Assembly (NCBI GenBank): GCA_031279305.1
Contig: JAITIS010000024.1
Span: 1 to 27,382, forward strand
Source: Candidatus Margulisiibacteriota bacterium
Lineage (GTDB): Bacteria > Margulisbacteria > Termititenacia > Termititenacales > Termititenacaceae
Length of the DNA stretch: 27,382 nt
Direction of reading: 5' to 3'
Shown: in pieces, positions 1 to 8,451 of the stretch
Layout of the letters: every line of letters begins with the position of its first letter
Numbering within the stretch: position 1 is the first letter of the stretch
Translations under genes and position numbers: made by a program
The notes under the pieces: generated by a model
Databases searched by the model: none
The model's input: only the letters and a program-made list of their open reading frames with translations
What the model was told of the DNA's origin: nothing

Positions 1-86
1 TGGCTGTGGCGTAAATTCTGACAGGTTTTTTTAACGCCGGTAATTTGTATTTAATAGACGATATTGTTTATGCCGGGCGGATAATA

Positions 87-92
87 TAAACT
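87..92 (+). promoter_or_regulatory. -10 element for rpoN, leaderless type
   Basis: TAAACT matches the TAnnnT core of a sigma-70 -10 hexamer and ends exactly 6 bases before the rpoN ATG at 99. No Shine-Dalgarno sequence lies between. Transcription would begin at or beside the A of ATG. The surrounding AT-rich run offers overlapping alternatives (GATAAT at 80), so the exact hexamer is uncertain. Confidence 0.4.
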
Positions 93-98
93 AACCCT

Positions 99-1472
99 AT
101 GGCTGGCGCCCCCAAACTAAATCTTTCCCAGTCCCTGACGCTCACCCAGCAGCTCAAAATGGTGCTCAATCCGCGGATGCTGCAGCTGCTCAAGACGCTG
201 CATCTGCCGTATCAAGATCTGCTGGAGTCCATCAACAAAGAAGTCGCTGAAAATCCCGCGCTGGAGGTGGCCAAGCAGGACGAACTTTTGCGCTACGCGC
301 GGACTTTGACGCGCTCCGGGGAAAAGCCTCTGCCGGCTTATGACGAGACCCGTCCGGACCGGGAATTAAAAGCCCGCGGCCCGACGCTCAAGGAGCATCT
401 GCTGGAGCAGGCTAGGCTGGAAGGACTGGAGGGCGTTGATTTGCAGGTCGCCGAGTTTTTGATCGACGGCATCGATGAGCGGGGTTTTCTGGAAAATTAC
501 GCGGAGCTGCGCGCGGAGATAATGCAGGCGCTGGATGCGGCGCGCACCAAAGTGGATAATATTCTGGCGGTTATCCAGACTTTTGAGCCGGAAGGCGTGG
601 GCGCGCGCAGCCTCAAAGAATGCCTGCAGATCCAGACGCGCGAGTACAATTTTGAGTCGGAAGAGCTGCGGCGGGTTATCAGCGACACGATTAAATATCA
701 TCTGAACGATCTGGCCCAAAAAAATTACGCGGCGATCGCGGAAGATCTGGATCTCGATCTGGAAGGCGCGCGGTATATCGCGGATTTTATCGAGAAAAAT
801 CTCAATCCTCTGCCCGGCAACGCATTCAAAGGCGAGAGCGAGACGCAGACGGTCATACCTTCTTTTATTGTCCGCAAGGATGAGCACGGTGCTTATACCG
901 CGCAAAATTTGGAGTCCGACAAAGGCCCGCGGTTAAAAATCAGCAACCAGTATTTGCAGATGCTGGACGATCCGCGGACCGACGAGCAGACCAGAGAGTA
1001 TCTGAAGGAGCGTGTTGCCGCCGCCAAGCTTTTTTTGGAAAATCTGCAGAAGCGTTATCAGACAGTCCAGGGCATCGTAAATATTATTTCCAGAACCCAG
1101 GGTGATTTTTTTGAGAATGGCTATTACTGGCTCCGGCCGCTTCAGCAGGACAGTCTGGCGCGGGATGTTGGCGTGCATCCCTCGACGATCAGCCGGGCAG
1201 TCTCGACCAAATATATAGAAACGCCGCAGGGGCTGTACCCGCTCAAATATCTCTGTCCGCGCGATTTCCGCGGCTACACGGCTATGCAGCTCAAAGGTAT
1301 GCTGATAAAAATTTTGGGTGACCAGCCGGAGCTGTCCGACCAAAAAATCGCCAGCTGGCTGCTGGAGCGCCGCGGCATTGACATCAAGCGCCGGACGATC
1401 ACCAAATACAGATTAGAATTAGGGAAAGGATCATCGTATGCCCGCAAAAATAAAACTGGAGAAAATTCCTAG
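99..1472 (+). CDS. rpoN: RNA polymerase sigma-54 factor
   Basis: Sigma-54 binds core RNA polymerase and directs it to -24/-12 promoters, where an AAA+ activator is needed for melting. All three expected parts are visible in 457 residues. The Gln/Leu-rich activator-interacting region I is at about residues 8-55 (SLTLTQQLKMVLNPRMLQLL). A core-binding middle follows at about 95-280. The DNA-binding end has a helix-turn-helix near 351-371 (DSLARDVGVHPSTISRAV) and an RpoN box at 431-441 (RRTITKYRLEL). The acidic region II between them is short. The ATG at 99 has no Shine-Dalgarno site but sits 6 bases after a -10-like hexamer. The 3' end overlaps the next gene by 35 bp. The family call is secure; no activator gene is seen in this window. 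Confidence 0.97.
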   Translation: MAGAPKLNLSQSLTLTQQLKMVLNPRMLQLLKTLHLPYQDLLESINKEVAENPALEVAKQDELLRYARTLTRSGEKPLPAYDETRPDRELKARGPTLKEHLLEQARLEGLEGVDLQVAEFLIDGIDERGFLENYAELRAEIMQALDAARTKVDNILAVIQTFEPEGVGARSLKECLQIQTREYNFESEELRRVISDTIKYHLNDLAQKNYAAIAEDLDLDLEGARYIADFIEKNLNPLPGNAFKGESETQTVIPSFIVRKDEHGAYTAQNLESDKGPRLKISNQYLQMLDDPRTDEQTREYLKERVAAAKLFLENLQKRYQTVQGIVNIISRTQGDFFENGYYWLRPLQQDSLARDVGVHPSTISRAVSTKYIETPQGLYPLKYLCPRDFRGYTAMQLKGMLIKILGDQPELSDQKIASWLLERRGIDIKRRTITKYRLELGKGSSYARKNKTGENS

Positions 1473-4071
1473 CCAGAGCTTAAAAACTCTGTATGCCTGC
1501 TTTAACTCTTCCGCCGGAGGTTTAAGCGCCTCTGCCGCCGCCGCGGCTTTGCAAAAACACGGGCTTAATGAGCTGGACTCGCGCCGCAGAGAAACTCTGC
1601 CGGCCAAAATTCTTAAATCTTTGAGCGAGCCGATAATTCTGGTGCTGCTGGCGGCCTCGGCGGTGTCTTTGTTTATTCAGCATTATATAGAAGGTGTTGC
1701 GATACTCGGCGTGGTGGCGATCAATACGGCGGTGGGTTTATGGCAGGACGGCAAAGCGGAAAACGCGGTGGATGCCCTGCAAAAAATGCTGGCGCCGCAG
1801 GCCAGGGTCCTGCGCGGCGGTCAGCTGGAGATCATCGCGGCCAGCCGGCTGGCGCCGGGCGATGTGCTGGTTTTTGAGGCGGGAGATATTATTCCGGCGG
1901 ACTGCCGGCTCATCAACGGCCAAGATATTCTGTTAGATGAGGCGCATTTGACCGGCGAGAGCAAGCCGGTGGGCAAAAAATCCGGCGAACTCAAGGGTGA
2001 AAAAAAATTATACGAGCTGACCAATATTCTTTTTGCCGGCGGCAGAGTGTTAAACGGCGCCGGACAGGCGCTGGTTTTTGCGACCGGCCGGGCAACCCAG
2101 ATGGGCTTGATCGCCCAGAATATAGCCGAAGCGGCGGAGGAGCGCACGCCCCTGCAGCAGAAAATGGGCGGCGAGACTAAATTTCTGGTCAAGGCGGCCG
2201 TCTATGCCGCGCTGGCCGTGCTGCTGCTGGGTTTCTGGCGGGACGGACTGGCGGCTTGGCATCAGATATTATTGCTCGCCATCAGCGTTGTCGTGTCGGT
2301 TTTTCCCGAAGGCCTGCCGGCCTCGATCTCCATCGCATTGTCGCTGGCCGTGGAGCGGCTGGCTAAAAAATCAGTTATCGTCAAAAGACTAGTTTCGGTG
2401 GAGACGCTGGGCAATGTGGATTATATCTGCACCGACAAAACAGGCACGATCACCCAGCACGTGATGACGGTCAAGGAATATTTTCTCAAAGGCAAATACC
2501 AGACCGGCGCGGAACTGCTGGCGATGCTGGCGGACGGCGACACGGAACTGATCAATGATATTTTTGAGGCGGCGATCACCGCTTCGACCGCCAGTCTGGT
2601 GGAAAGAGACGGGACTATCCAGCAGGAAATCGGCGATCCGACCGAAACCGCCCTGCTCAAGTCCGCCTACCTGAGCGGCTTCAAAGCGGAAATTCTGCTA
2701 AAAACTCACAAAGTCGCCGAGCTGCTGCCTTTCGCTTCCGAACGGATGTATTCCGCCGCCAGAGTGCTGGAGAAAGACGGCGCCGCGGAAGTGTACCTCA
2801 AAGGCGCGCCGGAAAAGATACTATCGCTCTGCGACCGCTGGGCGGACGGCGACAAAATATTGCCGCTAAAACCCCGGCAGTTTCTCTCCGCGCTGGCGGC
2901 CAGATCGGCCAAAGGTTTCCGCCTGATCGGTTTTGCTAAATTCAGCGGCAAAACTGTTTTAACTAAACCGGCGAAAAAAGGCGTGTTTCTGGGCGCGGCG
3001 GTGATCTACGATCCGCCCAAAGACGAAGTGAAACAGGTCATCAAAGACGCGCAGAACGCCGGCGTGCAGGTGGTGATGATCACCGGCGACAGCCGCAAAA
3101 CCGGATTTTCTATCGCCGAGCACGTGGGCATCGCCGCGCGGCTGGAGCAGGTGATCGAAGGCCGGGAATGGGAAAAATATACGGCTAAAGAACGCGCCCG
3201 GAAGGTTGAAAACGTGCGCGTGTATTCCCGCGTGGCGCCGTTAGACAAGCTCGACATAGTCGCGGCGCTCAAAGCCAATAAGCATATCGTGGCGATGACC
3301 GGCGACGGCGTGAACGACGCCCCGGCGCTGAAAAAAGCCGATGTCGGCATTGCAATGGGGCGCGCCGGCACGCAGGTGGCGCAGGAAGCGGCGGATATTA
3401 TTCTCACCGATGATAATTTTTCAACAATAGTGCAGGCGGTGCGCGAAGGCCGGACAGTTTACAACAATCTCAAAAAATTGATTGTCTATCTCATCACGAA
3501 CAACATCGGCAAAGTTATCGCCATATTGGGACTGCCGCTTTTAGGCCTGCCGGCGCCGCTTTTGCCCCTGCAGATACTCTGGTCTAATGTCATTATGGAA
3601 TCCCTGCCCTCGGTGGCCATCAGCACGGACAGCGCGGCGGATGATATTATGCGCGCCGCCCCTAGCCGGTTAAACGAGCCGCTCATCAATCCGGCGGAAC
3701 GCCGCCGGATGTTTGTGGATGGGCTAATTTTCGGCATTATGATCGCGCTGGGTTTTCTGACCGCCTGGCGGGTCACCGGCGGAATAGCGGCGCAGGCGCA
3801 GACCGCGGCTTTTGTCATCGCCCTGTTAAGCCCCCAGCTTTACGCTTTTGTCCTGCGTGATGGATGTGTCTGGCGCAGATTTACCGCGCCCAATTTTATG
3901 CTGAAATTGTTTTTCGCGCTGAATATTTTTATCACGCTGGCGCTAGTTTATGTACCGGCGCTCAATTTGATTTTCGGCACCGCGCCGATAGAAAATTATT
4001 ACACGCTCTGGGCGGTGCTGGCCTGTTCACTGTTTACGCCGCTGTTCAGGCTGGCGGCGGGGCGCGGATAG
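1438..4071 (+). CDS. P-type cation ATPase, calcium-pump (P2) family
   Basis: This 877-residue ATP-driven membrane pump resembles SERCA/PMCA-type ATPases. Visible marks are the N-terminal cation-ATPase domain (about 12-60), TGES at 172-175 in the actuator domain, PEGLP in M4 (E291), the phosphorylated D333 in DKTGT, GDGVNDAP at 622-629, and six C-terminal membrane segments. The ATG at 1438 lies inside the end of rpoN and is preceded by an AAAGGA site, so translation is probably coupled. Lined up with SERCA, M5 reads TNNIGKV, with K692 where calcium ligand E771 lies. M6 reads NVIMES (N717, M720, E721) where SERCA has N796, T799 and D800. One calcium site is therefore lost and the other altered, so the ion is uncertain: one calcium per cycle, or another cation. 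Its 3' end overlaps tadA on the other strand by 73 bp. Confidence 0.93.
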   Translation: MPAKIKLEKIPSQSLKTLYACFNSSAGGLSASAAAAALQKHGLNELDSRRRETLPAKILKSLSEPIILVLLAASAVSLFIQHYIEGVAILGVVAINTAVGLWQDGKAENAVDALQKMLAPQARVLRGGQLEIIAASRLAPGDVLVFEAGDIIPADCRLINGQDILLDEAHLTGESKPVGKKSGELKGEKKLYELTNILFAGGRVLNGAGQALVFATGRATQMGLIAQNIAEAAEERTPLQQKMGGETKFLVKAAVYAALAVLLLGFWRDGLAAWHQILLLAISVVVSVFPEGLPASISIALSLAVERLAKKSVIVKRLVSVETLGNVDYICTDKTGTITQHVMTVKEYFLKGKYQTGAELLAMLADGDTELINDIFEAAITASTASLVERDGTIQQEIGDPTETALLKSAYLSGFKAEILLKTHKVAELLPFASERMYSAARVLEKDGAAEVYLKGAPEKILSLCDRWADGDKILPLKPRQFLSALAARSAKGFRLIGFAKFSGKTVLTKPAKKGVFLGAAVIYDPPKDEVKQVIKDAQNAGVQVVMITGDSRKTGFSIAEHVGIAARLEQVIEGREWEKYTAKERARKVENVRVYSRVAPLDKLDIVAALKANKHIVAMTGDGVNDAPALKKADVGIAMGRAGTQVAQEAADIILTDDNFSTIVQAVREGRTVYNNLKKLIVYLITNNIGKVIAILGLPLLGLPAPLLPLQILWSNVIMESLPSVAISTDSAADDIMRAAPSRLNEPLINPAERRRMFVDGLIFGIMIALGFLTAWRVTGGIAAQAQTAAFVIALLSPQLYAFVLRDGCVWRRFTAPNFMLKLFFALNIFITLALVYVPALNLIFGTAPIENYYTLWAVLACSLFTPLFRLAAGRG

Positions 4072-4535
4072 ACTTTTTTCTCCCGCGCCGCCCGAAAAAA
4101 ATCCTGAAGCAGCTGCCCGGCTTCGGCGGCGAGCAGTCCGCCGGAGACCGCTGGATGATGATTGAGTTTTTTTTCAGCCGGAATATTTAAGACCGAACCG
4201 CAGGCGCCGGATTTGGGGTCGGCGGCGGCGTAAACCACACGCGGCAGACGCGCCAGCACAATCGCGCCGGCGCACATCGCGCAGGGCTCCAGCGTGACGT
4301 AAAGCGCGCAGTCCGTCAGCCGCCAGCTGCCCAGTTTACGCGCGGCGCGGCGTATAACTACAATCTCGGCGTGAGCGCAGGGGTCCTGCTTGGCCTCGCG
4401 CTCATTGCGCCCGCGCGCGATTATTTTGCCGTCCCGGACAATGACCGCGCCGACCGGCGCCTCGCCCAAAACAAAAGCCCTGCGCGCTTGGCGCAGGGCT
4501 TGCCGCATAAAATGCCGATCGTCTTTATTTGGCAT
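3999..4535 (-). CDS. tadA: tRNA-specific adenosine deaminase
   Basis: TadA converts adenosine 34 to inosine in the tRNA-Arg anticodon. The 178-residue protein carries the zinc cytidine/adenosine deaminase motifs: HAE at 55-57 (zinc ligand H55, catalytic E57) and PCAMC at 84-88 (ligands C85, C88). The TadA-like C-terminal helix with DFFRAAREKK follows. The start at 4535 (MPNKDD) was chosen because homologues begin just before the first helix and because an upstream extension would run far into the preceding gene. The start overlaps the end of the membrane-protein gene by 11 bp, suggesting coupling. About 25 C-terminal residues are encoded opposite the 3' end of the P-type ATPase gene, so this tail is probably unconserved. 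Confidence 0.93.
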   Translation of the reverse strand: MPNKDDRHFMRQALRQARRAFVLGEAPVGAVIVRDGKIIARGRNEREAKQDPCAHAEIVVIRRAARKLGSWRLTDCALYVTLEPCAMCAGAIVLARLPRVVYAAADPKSGACGSVLNIPAEKKLNHHPAVSGGLLAAEAGQLLQDFFRAAREKKVYPRPAASLNSGVNSEQASTAQSV

Positions 4536-5430
4536 CCAGATAGATAGAGTAATAAGCGACAGCGGCCACATTCAGCGGCCAAGCCAGCGCATAGGCCAGT
4601 ATCGCGCTGGAAGCGAGGCTGATCAATACAGCGGGCAGGAGCGAAACACTGTTTAGCAGATTCAGCGCGCAGCTAATAATGGTGCCGAGCGTGCCGGCAA
4701 AACCGAGCTGAGTGACGTAATTTAATATAGGATAATACGGGAAAGCCCAGCCAAAAGCCAGATACGGCACGACTGCCAGCAGACCGATGGCTAAAAACAC
4801 CGTCAGCGCGGTAATTAGTATGGGCAGAGCGCTCAGAACAAAATTAAACGCCAATTTTTGCGGAGATTTTAGCGAGATAACCCAGACAGTTTTGACCGCC
4901 TGCCAAGCAGAAGCTCTGGGCTTGTCAACCAGCGCGGCGGTAAGCAATTTGCCGCCGACTATGAAATAAATCCCGAACAAGGCAAAAAAGACCGCCGCCG
5001 GCAGAAAAAGCAGAGCCATTAAAAAATTTCCGGCATACGGCAGTTTGACCAGCAGACCGATCCAGTAAGCGGCAATGCCGATCGCCGCCGCGGATAACGT
5101 AAAAATTAGCAGCGCGCCCAGCTCTTTCCAAAATAAAGCGCTGATCGCCGGCCAGACATTTAGTTTGGCGGTTTTGGCAATACTGCCTTTGGCAAACAGA
5201 TACAGGCCTAATATAAGAATCAAGCTGATTGCCAGCAAAGACAGATAGCCGAGCATTTCGACGGCCGCGACCAGTTCGGCAGAAACTTTGGCAGCCAGCG
5301 TGCTGGTCAGCAGAGCGAATATCCCGGACACGAGAAACAGCGAAAAAAGCGTCTTGGCGGTGAAGGAGATGCTCCGCCGGTCAAAACCAAACTTGATAAT
5401 ATCCGAAAAACTTAATTTGCCGATATTCAT
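4525..5430 (-). CDS. Polytopic inner-membrane protein, function unknown
   Basis: I do not recognise this 301-residue protein. It has about six or seven hydrophobic membrane segments (roughly residues 27-47, 60-85, 108-130, 135-160, 200-230 and 262-290) with short loops and many Ala/Leu residues. It resembles the generic layout of DUF975-like or glycerophosphodiester-phosphodiesterase-type membrane domains, without a decisive motif. The ATG at 5430 is chosen over an upstream in-frame codon because GGAGG lies 7 bases before it. It is the first gene of a two-gene unit with tadA, whose start it overlaps. No catalytic residues can be named. Confidence 0.8.
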   Translation of the reverse strand: MNIGKLSFSDIIKFGFDRRSISFTAKTLFSLFLVSGIFALLTSTLAAKVSAELVAAVEMLGYLSLLAISLILILGLYLFAKGSIAKTAKLNVWPAISALFWKELGALLIFTLSAAAIGIAAYWIGLLVKLPYAGNFLMALLFLPAAVFFALFGIYFIVGGKLLTAALVDKPRASAWQAVKTVWVISLKSPQKLAFNFVLSALPILITALTVFLAIGLLAVVPYLAFGWAFPYYPILNYVTQLGFAGTLGTIISCALNLLNSVSLLPAVLISLASSAILAYALAWPLNVAAVAYYSIYLDAK

Positions 5431-5460
5431 AAAATAACCTCCCTGCAAATGCTTGGATTT

Positions 5461-5469
5461 ATAATAGCA
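5461..5469 (-). promoter_or_regulatory. Extended -10 element for the membrane protein-tadA unit
   Basis: On the minus strand this reads TGCTATTAT, a TGn plus TATTAT extended -10. It lies about 30 bp upstream of the start at 5430, leaving room for the GGAGG site in a short leader. No convincing -35 is visible, as is allowed for extended -10 promoters. Confidence 0.45.
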
Positions 5470-5485
5470 TAAAAACAGAAGCGCG

Positions 5486-5494
5486 TGCTAGAAT
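5486..5494 (+). promoter_or_regulatory. Extended -10 element for the first glycosyltransferase gene
   Basis: TGCTAGAAT fits the extended -10 pattern TGnTAnnnT and ends 9 bases before the ATG at 5504. There is no Shine-Dalgarno site between, so the transcript would have a leader of only two or three bases. A TATAAT at 5460-5465 is an alternative on the same strand. Confidence 0.4.
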
Positions 5495-5503
5495 TTTTTG
5501 CGT

Positions 5504-6526
5504 ATGAAAATTTCTGTGCTGCTGCCGGTCTATAATATAGAAAATTATCTGGCGGCAACGCTGGCGTCGCTGGCGGAGCAAACTTTTCGTGATTTTGAGC
5601 TGGTTTGCGTGGACGATGCCTCTAGCGACTCCACGCCGGAAATAATGCGCGGTTATGCCGCCAAATTCCCCGCGCTGCGGATTATCCGCAATGAAACCAA
5701 TCAGCGTCTGGCGCGCACGCTCAATATTGGGCTTAAAGCCTGTCAAGGCGAGTATATTTTCCGGCTGGACGGCGATGATTTATTAACCCCGGACGCGCTG
5801 GAAAAAATGGCCGGAGCGCTGGAGCGTTTTCCGCGGGCTAATGCAGTGGTTTGTGACCGCCTGCATATAAATAAGGCCGGCGAGCCTTTTCGGGTTTCAC
5901 TGACGCTGACCGAGGATTATTATCTCAAAAAAAATATGCTGTTTCGCACGGCTTTTGGCGGACAGCCCTGCCTGATCGAGCGCGCAGTCTGGTTTGCCGC
6001 CGGACTGCATTCGGAATTTTTGCGCGCGGCCAGCGACAGGGACATCGGGCTTAAAATGGTGAGACATATCCAGATAGCCGGCCTCCCGGAGCGGCTGTAC
6101 CTGTACCGCGAGCACGCGGCCAATACGACCAGCGGCAGCGGAGCTTACAAAAACTCCGCGGAATTTCAGGAACATTTCCGCCGCCTGACGGACAGGGTTT
6201 TTCAGCCGGAGGATTATGTCAACGACTGGGCTATGGTCAAAAGGCACAAAGCGCTGGATTTTGATTATGCCGGCGAGAGAAATAAAAAATACGCCAACAC
6301 CATTCTGCGCTGCGCTTTGTGTCTGGCGGCGCGGGGACAGAAAAAAGAGGCTCTGGCGGAAATTAAAAAGGCGGAGTTTCTGGCCCCGCGGATCAATTAT
6401 GCCGCTTTTGCCGCCTTGATCGCGCTGGGATTTCGAGATTTGCAGAAATTCTGGGTGAATATGAACTGCTGGTTTAATTATGCTTATGACGAAAATAACA
6501 TAGTGGAGCTTAAAACAAAGAGCTGA
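5504..6526 (+). CDS. Family 2 glycosyltransferase
   Basis: This 340-residue GT-A fold enzyme should transfer a sugar from a nucleotide-sugar donor to a surface glycan or lipid carrier on the cytoplasmic side of the membrane. The N-terminus shows the GT2 strand ISVLLPVYN, then DDASSDST (nucleotide binding) and LDGDDL, a DxD-type metal site at about residue 90. The C-terminal third, after about 230, is less conserved and may be an acceptor or oligomer region. The ATG at 5504 begins directly at the first strand; a TTG two codons earlier is the only other near start. It converges with the next glycosyltransferase gene, overlapping it by 17 bp, and both lie beside a PIG-L-type deacetylase, suggesting a small envelope glycan locus. 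Donor and acceptor cannot be read from sequence. Confidence 0.92.
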   Translation: MKISVLLPVYNIENYLAATLASLAEQTFRDFELVCVDDASSDSTPEIMRGYAAKFPALRIIRNETNQRLARTLNIGLKACQGEYIFRLDGDDLLTPDALEKMAGALERFPRANAVVCDRLHINKAGEPFRVSLTLTEDYYLKKNMLFRTAFGGQPCLIERAVWFAAGLHSEFLRAASDRDIGLKMVRHIQIAGLPERLYLYREHAANTTSGSGAYKNSAEFQEHFRRLTDRVFQPEDYVNDWAMVKRHKALDFDYAGERNKKYANTILRCALCLAARGQKKEALAEIKKAEFLAPRINYAAFAALIALGFRDLQKFWVNMNCWFNYAYDENNIVELKTKS

Positions 6527-7367
6527 GTTTTTTCCGGAACAAATCTAGCCGGTGCCCGCGCAGGGCCTTTTGCAGATTTTTATTCACCGCGTAATTGACT
6601 TTGCGGACGATGTAATTTTTAATTTCCTGCGGATAGCCGGGATAGCGGGAAAATAAAATTTTTTCGTTGCGGGCAAGCAGTTCTCTTCTTTTTTGCGCGC
6701 CGGCTGTGCCGCGGCCTTGGTGCCAGATATAGGTGGTGTCGTCCATTAGATGTTTCCAGCCCTTGGCCCTGGCGCGCAGCGACCAGTCGTTTTCCTCGCC
6801 GTAGCCGCGGCCATAAATTTCATCGTAATAGCCAACCTCGTTTAGCGCCGCGCGGCGGATATACAGACAAAACCCCATCGCGGTGGGCAGTTCCGGATAA
6901 AGCCTCAGCGAATTTTTTTCGACAAAAGCCGCCATCTCGTCCAGCGTGAAAAATCCAGGCACCGCGTTAGGGCGGAAATATTTGGGCATAGAGGTGATGG
7001 TGCTGTTGTTGGACATGGCGGAGACGGAGGCGATATTTTCCGCCCTGTACGCCGCGACCTGCATTTTGGCGAGCCAGCCCGGAGTGACGATCGTGTCATT
7101 GTTCAAAAGTATTACATCATTGGCGGACTGGCGCATACCGAGATTGGCCGCCGGCAAAAACCCCTCGTTCTTTTTTTTGTTTATAACCGTGATATTGGCC
7201 TCCCGGCCGGCAAATTCCCGCTCCAGAGCCAGCACCGCGCGGTCGGAACTGTTATCGTCCACGATGATTAGGCGGTTTTCCGGCGCGGTATGGCGCATAA
7301 CCGAATTCAAGCAGTTTTTGGTCAGCTCGTAATTATTAAACACCGGAATAATCACATCGACTGGCAT
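6510..7367 (-). CDS. Family 2 glycosyltransferase
   Basis: A 285-residue GT2 enzyme of the rhamnosyltransferase-like type. It shows VDVIIPVFNNYELTKNCL at the N-terminus, IIVDDNSSD, then LLNNDT, the variant of the DxD site common in this subgroup, at about residues 92-97. The acceptor-side motif GEENDWSLRARAKGW lies near residue 200. There is no membrane segment, so it should act in the cytoplasm at the membrane face. The ATG at 7367 starts at the first strand and has a -10 hexamer just 6 bases upstream, with no Shine-Dalgarno site. It faces the other GT2 gene and is divergent from the PIG-L-type gene. The sugar is unknown. Confidence 0.92.
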   Translation of the reverse strand: MPVDVIIPVFNNYELTKNCLNSVMRHTAPENRLIIVDDNSSDRAVLALEREFAGREANITVINKKKNEGFLPAANLGMRQSANDVILLNNDTIVTPGWLAKMQVAAYRAENIASVSAMSNNSTITSMPKYFRPNAVPGFFTLDEMAAFVEKNSLRLYPELPTAMGFCLYIRRAALNEVGYYDEIYGRGYGEENDWSLRARAKGWKHLMDDTTYIWHQGRGTAGAQKRRELLARNEKILFSRYPGYPQEIKNYIVRKVNYAVNKNLQKALRGHRLDLFRKKLSSLF

Positions 7368-7373
7368 AAAGCT

Positions 7374-7379
7374 AGTATA
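7374..7379 (-). promoter_or_regulatory. -10 element, leaderless glycosyltransferase start
   Basis: On the minus strand TATACT is followed by AGCTTT and then the ATG at 7367. The 6-base gap puts the expected transcription start on the start codon. No Shine-Dalgarno site could fit. This is one of the clearest leaderless starts in the window. Confidence 0.55.
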
Positions 7380-7461
7380 GCTTCCTTTATTGCGAAAAAA
7401 AACTGCAATTCCGGGCCTAACCTTACGATAAATACTAGAAGATTATTATTGGCAGGGTAAA

Positions 7462-8412
7462 ATGTTTTATAAAGCGATTGCTACTTCTGCGGAGCCTCTC
7501 CTTAGTTTATTTGGCGGTTCTATGCGGCTGGTGCCAATTTTCAAGCGGACCGTGCGGCTGCGGGCTGATGATCCGGCCGGGTTAAGCGGACTTTACAGCG
7601 TTTTTCCGCCGAACAGCAGAATTATGATTGTGCAGACCCATTCCGATGATTGTTTAATTCACGCTGGCTGCACAGCCGCTATTATTGGCGGCGCTCTAAA
7701 AAATATGAGCTGGGAAGCGCATCTGGCGACCCTAGTGTCCGATGAGGCGGGAGTGACCGATAGTTACGCGCGGAATTATTATAAAAATGTGCTGAGGCCG
7801 CAGGGCAGCCACTATGCTGGTTTGCAAAATATCAAACGATATATCCGTTACAGAGAAAGCAATCTAAACGCGGCTGAACTTGGATTTCAAAACAGGCACA
7901 CTCAATTTGATTTTTCTTGGCCGGTGATCAGCGCGGTGTATGACCATGATGGCAAAAGACTGCTTTCTTCGGCGACTGCTTATCGAAAACCGACTAACGG
8001 AGATTTGGCCAGAGTCTGTGATTTTGTTGCGGATTTCCGGGCCGATATTTATTTGATGGCTTGGCCGGGAAGCCTGCATCAGCATCACCGGCAAAGCACC
8101 TCGCTTTTTCTGAAAGCGATCAAGTGTTTTAATCCGTCCGCGTATGTTTATTTTTGGCGCAATAAAGAAGAAAAAGAAAATAGTCTTTTCCCGGATAATA
8201 TTTGTTTGTATTATTCAGATCAACAAGAAAAAGAAAACAGCCTGCGCATCCATAATGCCAACGACTCGCAGAATACGCGCCGCGGCGGCAGCGGTCATTA
8301 TTATGAAGAAATGGCGGAGGATATAGGGCAGTATGTGAATAAACGTTATCCGCTGGCGGACGCGCCGGGACATTACGCTGAAGGTTTTTGGGCGGCTAGA
8401 ATAGGGCCATAG
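7462..8412 (+). CDS. PIG-L/LmbE-family deacetylase-like protein
   Basis: The 316-residue protein carries the marks of the zinc-dependent PIG-L/LmbE N-acetylglucosamine deacetylase family. IMIVQTHSDD (H60, D62, D63) corresponds to the usual hPHPDD metal and catalytic motif. RYRESNLNAAELGF fits the family RxxE helix. LHQHHRQST, near residue 210, stands for the HxDH motif. Family members deacetylate N-acetylglucosamine groups on lipids or small molecules. With two glycosyltransferases beside it, a role in modifying a surface sugar is a fair inference. The ATG at 7462 has a weak GCAGGG site. EKENSL occurs twice (around residues 238 and 257) in A-rich DNA, which looks like a small local duplication. 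The motifs deviate from consensus, so activity is not certain. Confidence 0.8.
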   Translation: MFYKAIATSAEPLLSLFGGSMRLVPIFKRTVRLRADDPAGLSGLYSVFPPNSRIMIVQTHSDDCLIHAGCTAAIIGGALKNMSWEAHLATLVSDEAGVTDSYARNYYKNVLRPQGSHYAGLQNIKRYIRYRESNLNAAELGFQNRHTQFDFSWPVISAVYDHDGKRLLSSATAYRKPTNGDLARVCDFVADFRADIYLMAWPGSLHQHHRQSTSLFLKAIKCFNPSAYVYFWRNKEEKENSLFPDNICLYYSDQQEKENSLRIHNANDSQNTRRGGSGHYYEEMAEDIGQYVNKRYPLADAPGHYAEGFWAARIGP

Positions 8413-8439
8413 GCTCTACCCAATTTGTTAATACTATAT

Positions 8440-8445
8440 TATGAT
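8440..8445 (+). promoter_or_regulatory. -10 element for the long cyclophilin form
   Basis: TATGAT is followed by CCTGCG and then GTG at 8452, the same 6-base spacing as other leaderless starts here. TATTAT at 8437 is an overlapping alternative. Confidence 0.4.
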
Positions 8446-8451
8446 CCTGCG

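Noticed and set aside
1..21. Possible end of an upstream gene reading to TGA at 19-21
   Set aside because: Only six codons are visible and another frame is open too; nothing identifies the protein.
2258..2281. Sigma-54-like TGGCAT ... TTGCT sequence
   Set aside because: The spacing between the two halves is 9 instead of 5 bases and it lies inside the ATPase gene.
8167..8244. Duplicated A-rich segment encoding EKENSL twice in the PIG-L-type gene
   Set aside because: Too short and low-complexity to show more than local slippage.
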